Source: JAWVFM01 sp963771655
GTDB lineage: Bacteria > Actinomycetota > Thermoleophilia > Solirubrobacterales > 70-9
DNA: 64,000 nucleotides
Direction: 5' to 3'
Assembly: GCA_963771655.1 (NCBI GenBank)
Contig: CAVYUG010000014.1
Span: 4,331 to 68,330, forward strand
The notes under the pieces were generated by a model that did no database searches, was not told where the DNA came from, and saw only the letters and a program-made list of their open reading frames with translations. This document shows positions 25,875 to 33,924 of the stretch, in pieces. The first letter of the stretch is position 1, and each line of letters begins with the position of its first letter. The position numbers and the translations under genes are program-made.

Positions 25875-25883
25875 GCCGACGCA

Positions 25884-25908
25884 GTATTACAGAATCCTGA
25901 TTGGGATT
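25884..25908 (-). promoter_or_regulatory. Promoter of the sulfate assimilation operon with dyad
   Basis: On the minus strand a TAATAC (25889-25884) lies 9 nt before ATG 25874, implying a leaderless mRNA. Just upstream is AATCC-N6-GGATT (25893-25908), placed between the expected -35 and -10, where a repressor or activator could bind. No good -35 is visible, which suggests an activator. Inference. Confidence 0.45.
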
Positions 25909-25917
25909 AGGGTTTTT

Positions 25918-25942
25918 AGGGCCGGGCCTCGAGCCCGGCCCT
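25918..25942. terminator. Terminator-like hairpin after dodecin
   Basis: Inverted repeat AGGGCCGGGC / GCCCGGCCCT with a 5-nt loop, 15 bp downstream of the dodecin stop on the minus strand and before the sulfate promoter. There is no U-run on the dodecin strand, so it is a GC-rich hairpin whose terminator role rests on position. Confidence 0.55.
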
Positions 25943-25956
25943 TGCCGGCGGCCGCC

Positions 25957-26166
25957 TTAGTCGACGTCGCTTCCCTCGATGACGAACGCGACCCGTACGT
26001 GGGCGCGGTACTCGTCGAGGTTGTCGCCGCGGATCCCGGTCGACACGATGTCGACCGCCCGAATGTTTCGCAGCGACGACTGGGCCGACGCGAGCGCCTG
26101 CTTCGCGGCGTCGTCCGTCGACGTCTTCGAGCTCCCAACGAGCTCGATGATCTTCACTACAGCCAC
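25957..26166 (-). CDS. Dodecin family flavin-binding protein
   Basis: 69 residues, exactly the dodecin size (beta-alpha-beta-beta; dodecamer that stores riboflavin/FMN). The N-terminus VVKIIELVGSSKTSTDDAAK and the RNIRAVDIVSTGI strand are diagnostic. A flavin buffer fits beside the electron-transfer-heavy sulfate operon, but it is separated from it by a hairpin. It follows the small carboxylase-epsilon-like gene after 36 bp. Confidence 0.93.
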   Translation of the reverse strand: MAVVKIIELVGSSKTSTDDAAKQALASAQSSLRNIRAVDIVSTGIRGDNLDEYRAHVRVAFVIEGSDVD

Positions 26167-26202
26167 GCTCTCCTCCTCGTGCAGGGGATAGGTAGTGCAG
26201 TT

Positions 26203-26436
26203 CTATCCGGTTGCGTCGCGCCACGCGCGCCCGGCGAGCCGGCGCGCCTCGACGCCCTCGCGAAGGGCGGCGGCCTGCCAGGCGCTCCGGCGAGGGGCCG
26301 GCTCGGCGACGGGCGCGGTGTCGGCGAGGAACAGCTCGAGCGCGGCGGCGATCGCCGCCGCCTCCGTCGCGGAGACATCGGGCGCCGAGATCTCGATCCG
26401 CGCGCGCGGCGGGCGCCGCTTGCCGTTGGTGGCCAT
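26203..26436 (-). CDS. Acyl-CoA carboxylase epsilon-subunit-like small protein
   Basis: 77 residues from ATG 26436. A charged N-terminus is followed by ARIEISAPDVSATEAAAIAA (strand-helix) and, after a Pro-rich linker, SAWQAAALREGV with the single Trp. That layout matches the short epsilon subunits of actinobacterial acyl-CoA carboxylases, which join alpha and beta subunits. A carboxyltransferase (beta) gene lies 3.1 kb away at 29538-31106 but is not adjacent, as it usually is. The ATG is 6 nt after a minus-strand TATCTT, so the mRNA is probably leaderless. Family assignment is by pattern only. Confidence 0.6.
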   Translation of the reverse strand: MATNGKRRPPRARIEISAPDVSATEAAAIAAALELFLADTAPVAEPAPRRSAWQAAALREGVEARRLAGRAWRDATG

Positions 26437-26454
26437 GCGGGCAAGATATCCGCC

Positions 26455-27405
26455 GTGTCCCCCGTGGCTGTATTCGGACGCGAGGAGGTTCTCGCCGCGG
26501 TCCCCGCCGAGGATGCCATCGACCGCACGCGCGAGGCCTTCGTGAATCACGAGCGCGGCGAATGGGTCATGCCGGCGAAGGTCTACGTCGACGCGCCCCC
26601 GCACGGTGACTTCAGGGCGATGCCCGCGAGGGGCGAGGGGCTCGCGATCCTGAAGTGGGTCACGTCCTTCCCGCGGAACGTCGAGCGCGGCCTGCCGGCG
26701 GTCGCCGGGGCGTTGCTCGTATCGAGCGCCGAGACCGGCGAGCTGCTCGCGGTTCTCGACTGCGCGACCGTCACGTCGTTGCGGACCGGCGCGGCCGCGG
26801 CGGTCTCGGCGCGCTCGCTCGCCGCCGAGGGAGCCTCGACGGTGGGTGTCATCGGGTGCGGCGTCAACGGGGCATGGGCCGCGCGCTGCCTCGCCGCGGC
26901 CGGCTATGGGCCCGGGGTCTGCTTCGATCCGCGCGCGGAGGCGGCGGAGATGGTGGCGTCCGACCTGGGATGGCGTACGGGGTCGGCGAGGGACGCGGCG
27001 GCGCAGGACGTGGTCGTCTCCGTGACACCCGGCCTCGAGCCGGTGATCCTCGCCTCGGGCCTTCGCGAGGGCCAGCATCTAGCTGCGCTCGGGGCCGACG
27101 CCGCCGGCAAGTCCGAGGTCGAGCTCGAGGCGCTCGAGCGCTGCCGGCTCTACTGCGACGACTGGGAGCAGGCATCGCGCGGCGGCGAGTTGAGCGCGGG
27201 GGTGGCGGCGGGACGAGTCCGCGAGGGAGAGGTGGTCGAGCTCGGGGCGGTCCTGACGGGAAGCGCGCCGGGTCGCGCCTCCGAACGCGACATCACGCTC
27301 TTCGATTCGACGGGCCTGGCGATCCAGGACCTCGGCATCGCCGTCGCGGTGGTCGAGGCCTGGCGGCGCGGCGAGGTCGGTCCGAGCGCGACGGTCGCCC
27401 TCTGA
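26455..27405 (+). CDS. Ornithine cyclodeaminase / mu-crystallin family NAD(P)-dependent enzyme
   Basis: 316 residues from GTG 26455 (GTG 26464 also possible). Substrate-binding part first (LAILKWVTSFPRN, GLPAVAGALLVSS), then Rossmann fold with GVIGCGVNGAWAARCLA near residue 135. The family covers ornithine cyclodeaminase, alanine dehydrogenase and ketimine reductases; the exact substrate is not predictable. Start codons of this gene and the divergent epsilon-like gene are 18 bp apart. LtrA follows 3 bp after the stop. Confidence 0.85.
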   Translation: MSPVAVFGREEVLAAVPAEDAIDRTREAFVNHERGEWVMPAKVYVDAPPHGDFRAMPARGEGLAILKWVTSFPRNVERGLPAVAGALLVSSAETGELLAVLDCATVTSLRTGAAAAVSARSLAAEGASTVGVIGCGVNGAWAARCLAAAGYGPGVCFDPRAEAAEMVASDLGWRTGSARDAAAQDVVVSVTPGLEPVILASGLREGQHLAALGADAAGKSEVELEALERCRLYCDDWEQASRGGELSAGVAAGRVREGEVVELGAVLTGSAPGRASERDITLFDSTGLAIQDLGIAVAVVEAWRRGEVGPSATVAL

Positions 27406-27408
27406 GCC

Positions 27409-28554
27409 GTGAGTGCGGCCGCAGAACAGGCCGAGGTTCGCGTCTCGACGCTCGAGCTCTTCTTCGACCTCGTCTTCGTCTTCACGATCACGCAGCTCAC
27501 CGCCGTGCTCGCGAACCACCCGACCTGGACGGGCCTGCTCCACGTCGTCCTGATGCTCGTCGTGATCTGGTGGATGTACGGCGGCTACGCGTGGCTCACC
27601 AATGTCCTGGCGCCCGATCGCTTCGCCTACCAGGCCCTGCTGCTCGGTGGGATGGCGTCGTTCCTCGTGCTTTCGCTCGCGATCCCCACCGCGTTCGACG
27701 GGGGAGGCCTCGCCTTCGGGCTCGCCTACGTCGTGATCGTGCTCGTGCACGCGGGCCTCTTCACCCGCAGCAGTCGCGGCGAATCCGCCGTCGCCATCTT
27801 CAAGGTGGCGCCGCTCAACCTGGCGGCGGCGCTGCTGCTGAGCGCTGCCGGGATCATCGGCGGCACCGCGGCCGGGGTGTGCTGGGGGCTTGCCGTCGCG
27901 GTGATCCTGCTGCCGTCGCTACGCCCGCCCGACCCGCGCTTCCAGATCTCGCCCGGCCACTTCGTCGAGCGCCACGGGCTGGTGGTGATCGTCGCGCTCG
28001 GCGAGTCCGTGGTGGCGGTCGGCATCGGAGCTTCCGGGCATGAGCTGACGCTGGGAGTGGTTGCGGTCGCGATCCTCGGCCTCTGCCTCACCGCGTGCCT
28101 GTGGTGGGCCTACTTCGGCGAGGGCGAGGACGAGCGGGCGCTCGCGGCGATGCGCGACGCGCCCGATCGCGAGCGCCCGCGCCTCGCTCTCTTCGGCTTC
28201 TACCACTGGCACCTGTTGATCCTGTTGGGGATCGTCGCGATTGCATCGGCCCTCGAGCTCGCGATCGCCCACCCGTCCGACCCCCTTTCGACGGCCCATT
28301 CGCTCGCGCTGGGCGGCGGAGCCGCGCTCTTCCTCGTGGGCGACGCCCTCTTCCGTAGGACCTTGAGGATCGGGTCGAGCGCGTGGCGCATTGGCGCCGC
28401 CGCCCTCGCCGCGGCCACGGTCCCGCTCGGCAGCGACATGAGCGCGATCGCGGAGCTGGGCTCCCTCGTGGCGATTCTCGTCGCGTGCCTGGCGCTGGAG
28501 CGGAGCTACGGGGCGAGGCGGGACGCGACGCGCCGAAGCGTCGCCTCGACGTAG
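27409..28554 (+). CDS. Low temperature requirement protein A (LtrA) family membrane protein
   Basis: 381 residues from GTG 27409, three bases after the previous stop, so same operon. The motif STLELFFDLVFVFTITQLT near the N-terminus is diagnostic for LtrA, and ERHGLVVIVALGESVVAVG marks the middle. About ten to eleven membrane helices. Named from Listeria growth at low temperature; molecular function unknown. The last 49 bp overlap the convergent nuclease-fold gene. Confidence 0.92.
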   Translation: MSAAAEQAEVRVSTLELFFDLVFVFTITQLTAVLANHPTWTGLLHVVLMLVVIWWMYGGYAWLTNVLAPDRFAYQALLLGGMASFLVLSLAIPTAFDGGGLAFGLAYVVIVLVHAGLFTRSSRGESAVAIFKVAPLNLAAALLLSAAGIIGGTAAGVCWGLAVAVILLPSLRPPDPRFQISPGHFVERHGLVVIVALGESVVAVGIGASGHELTLGVVAVAILGLCLTACLWWAYFGEGEDERALAAMRDAPDRERPRLALFGFYHWHLLILLGIVAIASALELAIAHPSDPLSTAHSLALGGGAALFLVGDALFRRTLRIGSSAWRIGAAALAAATVPLGSDMSAIAELGSLVAILVACLALERSYGARRDATRRSVAST

Positions 28555-29420
28555 GCCCCCTCGTGGCGCACCTGCGCGTGGGTGAAGCGAAGGACGGTGA
28601 GGCCCGCGGCGGTGAAGGTCTGATCGCGCACACGGTCGCGCGCCTGCTGGGCCGGAGTCCGGTGGTAGCGCAGACCGTCGGTCTCGACGACGAGACCGAG
28701 GTCGGGCCAGTAGAAGTCGGATCGGAAGCCGTGCATGTGGTGCTGGGTCAGGGGCATCGGGAGCGCCGCCCTGATTGCCAACGGGATGAATGCGCGTTCC
28801 AGCTCCGAGTCAGTCAGGGAGAAGGTGGACCGGTCGACCAGGCGGCGGAGCCGGGCCGCGCCCCGAAGGCCTGCTCGCTTCGCGATCTCGGCGCGGAGCG
28901 TCTCGGGATCGACGAGATCCAGCTTGTCCGCCTGGTTGATCGCGGACTCCAGGCGGCGGGGCGCGAGGCGGGTTGACAGGTCGATCAGCGTGCGCACGGG
29001 GGTCGTTACCGGGATGCCGTCCTCAGCGGTGACGTCCTCCGGCGCGAGGCTGGATCGGCGATGGGCAACGAGGGAGGGCTGGCGGAGCTGGCGCCCTGGC
29101 GGCACCGATATGTGGATCGTGCGCTCTCGTTCGCCTCTGATCCTCCACAAAGCGGCTGCGCTGCCATGACTCAGGTAAGTGCCCGCCCCGCCCGTGAGCA
29201 CAGCGGCCATCCACTCGGCTTTGCGGGTCTCGATGGGCCGTCCAACGGCATAGACGTCGCGGCGAGTGCGATGGAGTCGGCCACGCGCAAGGCGGTGCGC
29301 GATCGCATGGCGCGTATAGCCGAGCCCGACGAGCTGTTCGCGCGTGATCTGCCCGTGCTGGCGTGCCGCAATGGACCAAACGGCCGCGCCACGCTGCTTT
29401 TGTGAGTTCGAGCCGGCCAT
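28506..29420 (-). CDS. Second solitary AbiEi-like winged helix plus DUF559/Vsr-like nuclease-fold protein
   Basis: 304 residues from ATG 29420 (a TTG at 29447 would add nine residues). Same architecture as 19992-20918: RQHGQITREQLVGLGYTRHA winged helix with HRTRRDVYAVG, middle SHGSAAALWRI and IPVTTPVRTLIDLS, and C-terminal FRSDFYWPDLGLVVETDGL with YHRTPAQQARDRVRD, the D-ExD plus H/R set of DUF559 nucleases. It has no toxin partner. A dyad AGCCGG-N6-CCGGCT (29411-29428) covers the start codon. It overlaps LtrA 3' by 49 bp. Confidence 0.8.
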   Translation of the reverse strand: MAGSNSQKQRGAAVWSIAARQHGQITREQLVGLGYTRHAIAHRLARGRLHRTRRDVYAVGRPIETRKAEWMAAVLTGGAGTYLSHGSAAALWRIRGERERTIHISVPPGRQLRQPSLVAHRRSSLAPEDVTAEDGIPVTTPVRTLIDLSTRLAPRRLESAINQADKLDLVDPETLRAEIAKRAGLRGAARLRRLVDRSTFSLTDSELERAFIPLAIRAALPMPLTQHHMHGFRSDFYWPDLGLVVETDGLRYHRTPAQQARDRVRDQTFTAAGLTVLRFTHAQVRHEGAYVEATLRRVASRLAP

Positions 29421-29498
29421 CACCGGCTTGAAGTCACAAACGCTCAAATTGCGCCCCCCTCGCTGCCTCCGCCTCGGCTGGCGGCTCTAAGGCGTCTG

Positions 29499-29530
29499 AG
29501 CGGAACGCCGGGCGCAATAGCGGAACGCCG
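29499..29530. repeat. Short direct repeat downstream of the carboxyltransferase gene
   Basis: AGCGGAACGCCG occurs at 29499-29510 and again at 29519-29530, 20 nt apart, just beyond the stop of the minus-strand carboxyltransferase and upstream of the AbiEi-like gene. Function unknown. Confidence 0.5.
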
Positions 29531-29537
29531 CGCGGCC

Positions 29538-31106
29538 CTACAGCGGGATGTTGCCGTGCTTGCGCTTCGGCTGTTCGACCCGCTTGTTCTGCAGCATCCG
29601 CAGCGCCCGGATCAGCCGCGGGCGGGTCTGCTGCGGCTCGATGACGTCGTCGATGTAGCCGCGCTCCGCCGCCGAGTAGGGGTTGGCGAAGTGGGCCTTG
29701 TAGTCCTCGATCAGCTTGGATCGGCGCTCGTCGGGCGTGGGGGAGGTCTGGATGTCGCGGCGATAGATGATGTTCACCGCGCCCTCCGGCCCCATCACGG
29801 CGACCTCCGCGCTCGGCCAGGCGAAGTTGAAGTCGGCGAGCATGTGCTTGGAGTTCATGACGTCGTAGGCGCCGCCGTAGGCCTTCCGCGTCACGACCGT
29901 GAGCTTCGGCACCGTCGCCTCGGTGAACGCGTACAAGAGCTTCGCTCCGTGGCGGATGATGCCGCCCCACTCCTGGGAGGTCCCCGGCAGGAAGCCCGGG
30001 ACGTCGGTGAAGGTGAGGAGCGGGATGTTGAACGCGTCGCAGGTGCGCACGAAGCGGGCCGCCTTCTCGGACGAGTTGATGTCGAGCACGCCGGCGAGGT
30101 GCTTCGGCTGGTTGCCGACGATGCCGATCGGATAGCCGTCGAGGCGCGAGAAGCCGCAGATGATGTTCTGTGCGAAGTGCTCGTGGACCTCGAAGAACTC
30201 GCCGTCGTCGACGATCAGCGAGACGACGTCGCGCATGTCGTAGGGCTTCTGGGGATCGTCGGGGACGATCGTCGCGAGGTCGGGTTCCTCGCGGTCGGGG
30301 TCGTCGTACGGCTCGACCCGCGGCGGCAGCTCGAGATTGTTCGACGGCAGGAACGACAGCAGGTAGCGGGCGTCCTCGAGGCATGACTCCTCGTCTTCGG
30401 CGGCGAAGTGCGCGACGCCCGACTTCGAGTTGTGCGACATCGCGCCGCCGAGCTCCTCGAACTCCACCTCCTCGCCGGTCACGGTCTTGATCACCTCGGG
30501 GCCGGTGATGAACATGTGCGAGGTCTCCTTGACCATGAAGATGAAGTCGGTCATGGCCGGCGAGTAGACGGCGCCTCCCGCGCATGGCCCCATGATCAGG
30601 CTGATCTGCGGGATCACCCCGGAGCACTGGACGTTGCGCACGAAGACGTCGCCGTAGGCGCCGAGCGAGACGACCCCCTCCTGGATCCTGGCCCCTCCGG
30701 AGTCGTTGATGCCGACCACGGGCGCGCCGATCTTCGCGGCGAGGTCCATGATCTTGCACATCTTCTCGGCCATGACCTCGCCCAGCGAGCCGCCGAAGAC
30801 GGTGAAGTCCTGAGAGAAGACCGCGACCGGCCGGCCGTCGACCGTGCCCCAGCCCGTTACCACCGCGTCGCCATACGGCCGCCGCTTCTGCATCTCGAAC
30901 TCGTAGGTGCGGTGCCGCACGAAGGTGTCGAGCTCCTCGAACGAGCCCGGGTCCAGCAGCTTCTCGATCCGCTCGCGAGCGGTCAGCTTGCCCTTGGCGT
31001 GCTGCTTTTCGACCGCCTCCTCCGAGGCGGAGTGGACCGCCTGCTCGCGCAGCTCGCGAAGCTGGGCGAGCTTCTCCTCGTGGGTCTCGGGGAAGCTCTC
31101 GCGCAT
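29538..31106 (-). CDS. Acyl-CoA carboxylase beta subunit (carboxyltransferase; propionyl-CoA type)
   Basis: 522 residues from ATG 31106. Crotonase-fold carboxyltransferase with both oxyanion regions: INDSGGARIQEGV with GAYGDVF, MGPCAGGAVYSPAMTDF, and in the C-half TDVPGFLPGTSQEWGGIIRHGAK and RKAYGGAYDVMNSK. This matches the PccB/AccD5 group. The enzyme moves CO2 from carboxybiotin to propionyl- or acetyl-CoA, giving methylmalonyl-CoA, which the mutase at 34303-35943 could take on. No biotin carboxylase gene is in view. Confidence 0.95.
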   Translation of the reverse strand: MRESFPETHEEKLAQLRELREQAVHSASEEAVEKQHAKGKLTARERIEKLLDPGSFEELDTFVRHRTYEFEMQKRRPYGDAVVTGWGTVDGRPVAVFSQDFTVFGGSLGEVMAEKMCKIMDLAAKIGAPVVGINDSGGARIQEGVVSLGAYGDVFVRNVQCSGVIPQISLIMGPCAGGAVYSPAMTDFIFMVKETSHMFITGPEVIKTVTGEEVEFEELGGAMSHNSKSGVAHFAAEDEESCLEDARYLLSFLPSNNLELPPRVEPYDDPDREEPDLATIVPDDPQKPYDMRDVVSLIVDDGEFFEVHEHFAQNIICGFSRLDGYPIGIVGNQPKHLAGVLDINSSEKAARFVRTCDAFNIPLLTFTDVPGFLPGTSQEWGGIIRHGAKLLYAFTEATVPKLTVVTRKAYGGAYDVMNSKHMLADFNFAWPSAEVAVMGPEGAVNIIYRRDIQTSPTPDERRSKLIEDYKAHFANPYSAAERGYIDDVIEPQQTRPRLIRALRMLQNKRVEQPKRKHGNIPL

Positions 31107-31135
31107 CGGCGGGAGTCTAAGTGGCCGCGAGCGCG

Positions 31136-31165
31136 AAGCGAGGCGGCCATATGGCCGCCTCGCTT
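31136..31165. terminator. Perfect 30-nt palindrome (terminator-like)
   Basis: AAGCGAGGCGGCCAT followed directly by its reverse complement. It lies between the end of the repeat-protein gene (stop at 31187, minus) and the start of the carboxyltransferase gene. It can fold as a 13-bp stem and end the repeat-protein transcript, although no U-run follows. Confidence 0.6.
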
Positions 31166-31186
31166 CCTTCCGTACCGGACCGGTCG

Positions 31187-31960
31187 CTAGGCCTGCAGGC
31201 AGACCGCGATCGCCGTGATGGTGTGGGCGGCGCCGCTGTCGTTGCCGCCGTCGACCACCACGGTCTCCGCCGCGAAGTTCGGCCGGATCTCCGCGAGCCA
31301 GAGCTCGTAGTTGTTGCTGGCGTTGTCGTCGGGCGTCCACTGGCCCGTGCCGCCGATCAACTCCTCGCCGGCGTTGCAAGACGCGGTCGCCGTGCCGACG
31401 TCGTACGCGCCGTTCTCGGCCACGCCGCCGGCGACGTTCACCGGCGTGCCCGCGCGGGCGACGATTCCGTCGCCGACCTCCGACGCGCGCACCGAGCTGG
31501 CGCCGAGCTCCGACTGACCGACGCTGCCGGCTCCGAGGTCGCCGCTGGTCAGGCTGTTGGCTGCCACCTCGCTGCTGCCGACCGAGTCGGGACCGAGGTC
31601 GCCGCTGGTCAGGCTGTTGTCGATCACCTCGCTGCTGCCGACCGAGTCGGGACCGAGGTCGCCGCTGGTCAGGCTCTCATCGGCAACGTCGGCGCTCCCA
31701 ACCTGGCCATCGCCGATGTCAGAGCTCGAAACCGAGCCGTCGGAGATCTTCCCGCTGACGACCGCGTTGGCGTGCAGGTCGTGCTTCTTGACCTGGCCGT
31801 CCTTGATGTGCTTGCTCCTGACGGCATCGTCCTTGATGTCGCCGGAACCGACCCTTGCAGCCGCCCAGGCCGTACCCGTGAACGCCACGAACAACGCCGC
31901 ATACGCGACGACCGTCGCATGGCTGGGGCGTCCTGGCCGCTTTCGCTGCCATGAGCTCAT
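31187..31960 (-). CDS. Exported surface protein with 10/20-residue S-x-D repeats
   Basis: 257 residues from ATG 31960 with a clear GGGGAGG ribosome site. An N-terminal basic tail and membrane/signal segment (HATVVAYAALFVAFTGTAWA) lead to a repeat region from residue ~35 to ~150 in which pairs such as SLTSGDLGPD / SVGSSEVIDN recur; three copies of a 20-residue unit are nearly identical. The C-terminal ~110 residues (CNAGEELIGGTG to AVCLQA) form a separate domain with two Cys. Likely an outer-surface protein of solenoid shape; function unknown. Similar proteins are known to me from Thermoleophilia (inference). Confidence 0.7.
   Translation of the reverse strand: MSSWQRKRPGRPSHATVVAYAALFVAFTGTAWAAARVGSGDIKDDAVRSKHIKDGQVKKHDLHANAVVSGKISDGSVSSSDIGDGQVGSADVADESLTSGDLGPDSVGSSEVIDNSLTSGDLGPDSVGSSEVAANSLTSGDLGAGSVGQSELGASSVRASEVGDGIVARAGTPVNVAGGVAENGAYDVGTATASCNAGEELIGGTGQWTPDDNASNNYELWLAEIRPNFAAETVVVDGGNDSGAAHTITAIAVCLQA
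31533..31680 (-). repeat. 60-nt tandem coding repeat
   Basis: Exact 60-nt period, about 2.5 copies, coding the 20-residue unit of the surface protein. Copies differ by only a few bases, so recent duplication or gene conversion is likely. Confidence 0.75.
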
Positions 31961-32173
31961 ACGAGCCTCCCCATTTGTGGTTTTCCCCCGGCTAGCCCAA
32001 CGGATCGTCGCGCGACGCCGGGGCCTTCCTCTCAGCTCCACCGCGACCTTGGACGAGACGCGGGGAGCACCGCGACTCTACCTGTTTTCGGTGAGCGCTG
32101 GGAGAAATCGGTCAATCCCGCAGCGAAGCGGCGCACCGCTCGAGGACCATCCTTATACTCGCTTTGTAGTAGG

Positions 32174-32214
32174 GATAATGAGGTAGCGCACGGCTGCGCT
32201 ACCCGGGAAAAGGA
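32174..32214 (+). promoter_or_regulatory. Promoter/5'-UTR with hairpin before a strong ribosome site
   Basis: A -10-like GATAAT (about 32174-32179) is followed by a 9-bp hairpin GGTAGCGCA-CGGC-TGCGCTACC (32182-32203) and then AAAAGGAG (32208-32215), 6 nt before ATG 32221. The hairpin could protect the mRNA or gate the ribosome site. Confidence 0.5.
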
Positions 32215-32220
32215 GTAGGG

Positions 32221-33293
32221 ATGAGACATCGAGCATGGATTGCCGCGGCCGCGATCGCGGTGATCATTGCGCTGGGCGCCGGGACGGCGCAGGCGGAGAC
32301 GACCACCAGCGACTATCCAACGGCCACGGACACGCGCACGTTCGCGGGAAGCGTCGGTGGCTGGCAGTCGGCGAAGTTCGACGCGGGGCTCACGTGCTTG
32401 CTCAAGCCGCTGACCTGTCCGATCGTGACGAATACGTGGCAGTCCTCCGGCGGAGCGTCGAGCGACGGTTACATTCGCACCTCGATCGGCGCCCTCACCG
32501 GCGTCGCGTCGGACTCGTACGGGGTGTGGGCTAGCCCAACCTTCGTCTACAACGGCGCGGGCGGGATGGAGCCGACGTCGGTGACGATTTCGCTCGATCG
32601 AAAGCTGGCCAACGCGGACCTCGTGGACGCCGACCTGGGCAACCGGGTGAGCTACTACGTCCGGGTGATCGACGCGAGCAACGGGAACGTCGTCGCTGAG
32701 CCGATCGACGGCAAGACGGCGACGCTGGCCCGCAGCTGGACCAGCATCGACCCGGCGACGATCGATCCGTCGAAGCTCCAGATCGGCCACTCGTATGAGG
32801 TCGCGATCGCGACGGAGTTCAAGACGGGCGCCAGGGTCATCCCCGGCGGAAGCGCCGGCTACGACAACGTCGACCTGAAGGCCAAGTTCACGCCCCCGCC
32901 CACCACCGGCGGCGGCGGCGGCGGCGGTGGCGGCGGTGGCGGCGGCGGCGGTGGCGGCGGTGGGGCGGTGGCCACCCGATCTACCTCAATTGGCACCGGC
33001 TGATCGTCCTCGCGAAGTGCCCGACCTCGCTGCACTCCCACACGTGCATGATTCACCTGAGCACCTACCTGCACGGGTTCTCAGGGGCGCACCCGACTCG
33101 CAACAAGACCGTGCGCCGTCACGGGCACAAGCTCAAGAGGATCACGCTGCGCGTCCGGCCGCAGTACGACGGCTGGGGGCGGAACCTCGTGAGCCGTCAG
33201 CGCCGGGTGCATGCGCACCTGACGATCAAGGCCCATCACCAGACCCGCACCAAGAACGCGGCCCTGAAGGTGGTCGGCTTCAAGAAGCCGTAG
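32221..33293 (+). CDS. Secreted protein with poly-Gly linker, split by a one-base frameshift
   Basis: ATG 32221 gives a signal peptide (AAAAIAVIIALGAGTAQA) and a beta-rich domain of about 200 residues (GGWQSAKFDAGLTCLLKP, then a YYVRVIDASNG strand region). A run of GGC/GGT codons (32908-32964) encodes about 18 Gly. The frame then gives AVATRSTSIGTG and stops at 33003. Restoring one base near 32963 joins it to the frame ending at 33293 (HPIYLNWHRLIVLAKCPTS, basic C-terminus rich in R, K and H), which has coding character and ends next to the convergent HD gene. The intact protein would be about 357 residues. Function unknown; probably cell-wall or surface associated. Confidence 0.65.
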
Positions 33294-33924
33294 AGATCGC
33301 GACGGCGAGGGCCTCCGCGATCGCCGGGTCAAGATCGGACCCGGCGATCGCGCGTAGGCCCTCCGCCGCGCGGGCGCGAGGGTCGGCGTTCGCCGCCGAC
33401 GCGGCGGGGTCGGAGGGCGCGATCAGCAGCCCCTCGCATACGCACGCGGCGTGGATGACCCGCGCCTCGGCCGGGATCGCGTCGCCGGCGAGGCGCAGCG
33501 GGCCGTGGCCGTCGAACCGCTCGCCGCAGGTGCGGATCCACTCGCAGGGCTCCGCCGGGATCCCGGCGCCGGCGGCGAGCTGGGCGCCGGCGATGTGGTG
33601 ACGATCCAGCCCTGCGCGCTCGGCCGAGGTCAGCTCGGAGATCGGCTTCGCGAGGAGCTCGGCCGGAAGGTAGACCTTCCCGATGTCGTGGAGCCTCGCG
33701 ACCTCGCGGACGAGCTCGGCGCGGTGGCGCCCGAAGCCGAGCTCCGCCGCGGCGGCGAGCGAGTACGCCGCGGTCGCATTCGCGTGCTCGATCGAGCCCG
33801 GGACGTGGCGCTCGAGGCCCTCCAGGAGCGGCAGGCCGCGAACGCTCACCAGGGCCGGGAGAGGCGTGGGCGAGCGCGCGGCGTCAGCCGCTGAAGGGTC
33901 GCCGCTCGGCCCCGCCGAGCTCAT
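33280..33924 (-). CDS. HD domain (HD-GYP-like) phosphohydrolase
   Basis: 214 residues if started at 33924; GTG 33849 would give 189 and avoid a 41-bp overlap with the upstream SRPBCC gene. The metal-binding set is visible: H in GSIEHANATAAYSLA, RLHDIGKVYLP, the HHIAGAQL His pair and ERFDGHGPL, which is close to the HD-GYP layout (GYP replaced by DGHGP). It probably hydrolyses cyclic or other phosphodiesters. It is convergent with and overlaps the frameshifted secreted gene by 14 bp. Confidence 0.8.
   Translation of the reverse strand: MSSAGPSGDPSAADAARSPTPLPALVSVRGLPLLEGLERHVPGSIEHANATAAYSLAAAAELGFGRHRAELVREVARLHDIGKVYLPAELLAKPISELTSAERAGLDRHHIAGAQLAAGAGIPAEPCEWIRTCGERFDGHGPLRLAGDAIPAEARVIHAACVCEGLLIAPSDPAASAANADPRARAAEGLRAIAGSDLDPAIAEALAVAISTAS

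Noticed and set aside
12550..25908. Common operator for TauE, Rrf2 and the sulfate operon
   Set aside because: The dyad at 25893-25908 (AATCC-N6-GGATT) does not match the TTGACC-N6-GGTCAA word at 12550-12567.
23760..25910. Long plus-strand frame opposite cysH and sulfite reductase
   Set aside because: Repetitive VDELVE-type sequence without family signatures; the minus strand has canonical enzymes.
31533..31680. 60-nt repeats considered as a CRISPR array
   Set aside because: Copies are contiguous, lie in a coding frame and have no unique spacers; no cas genes are near.
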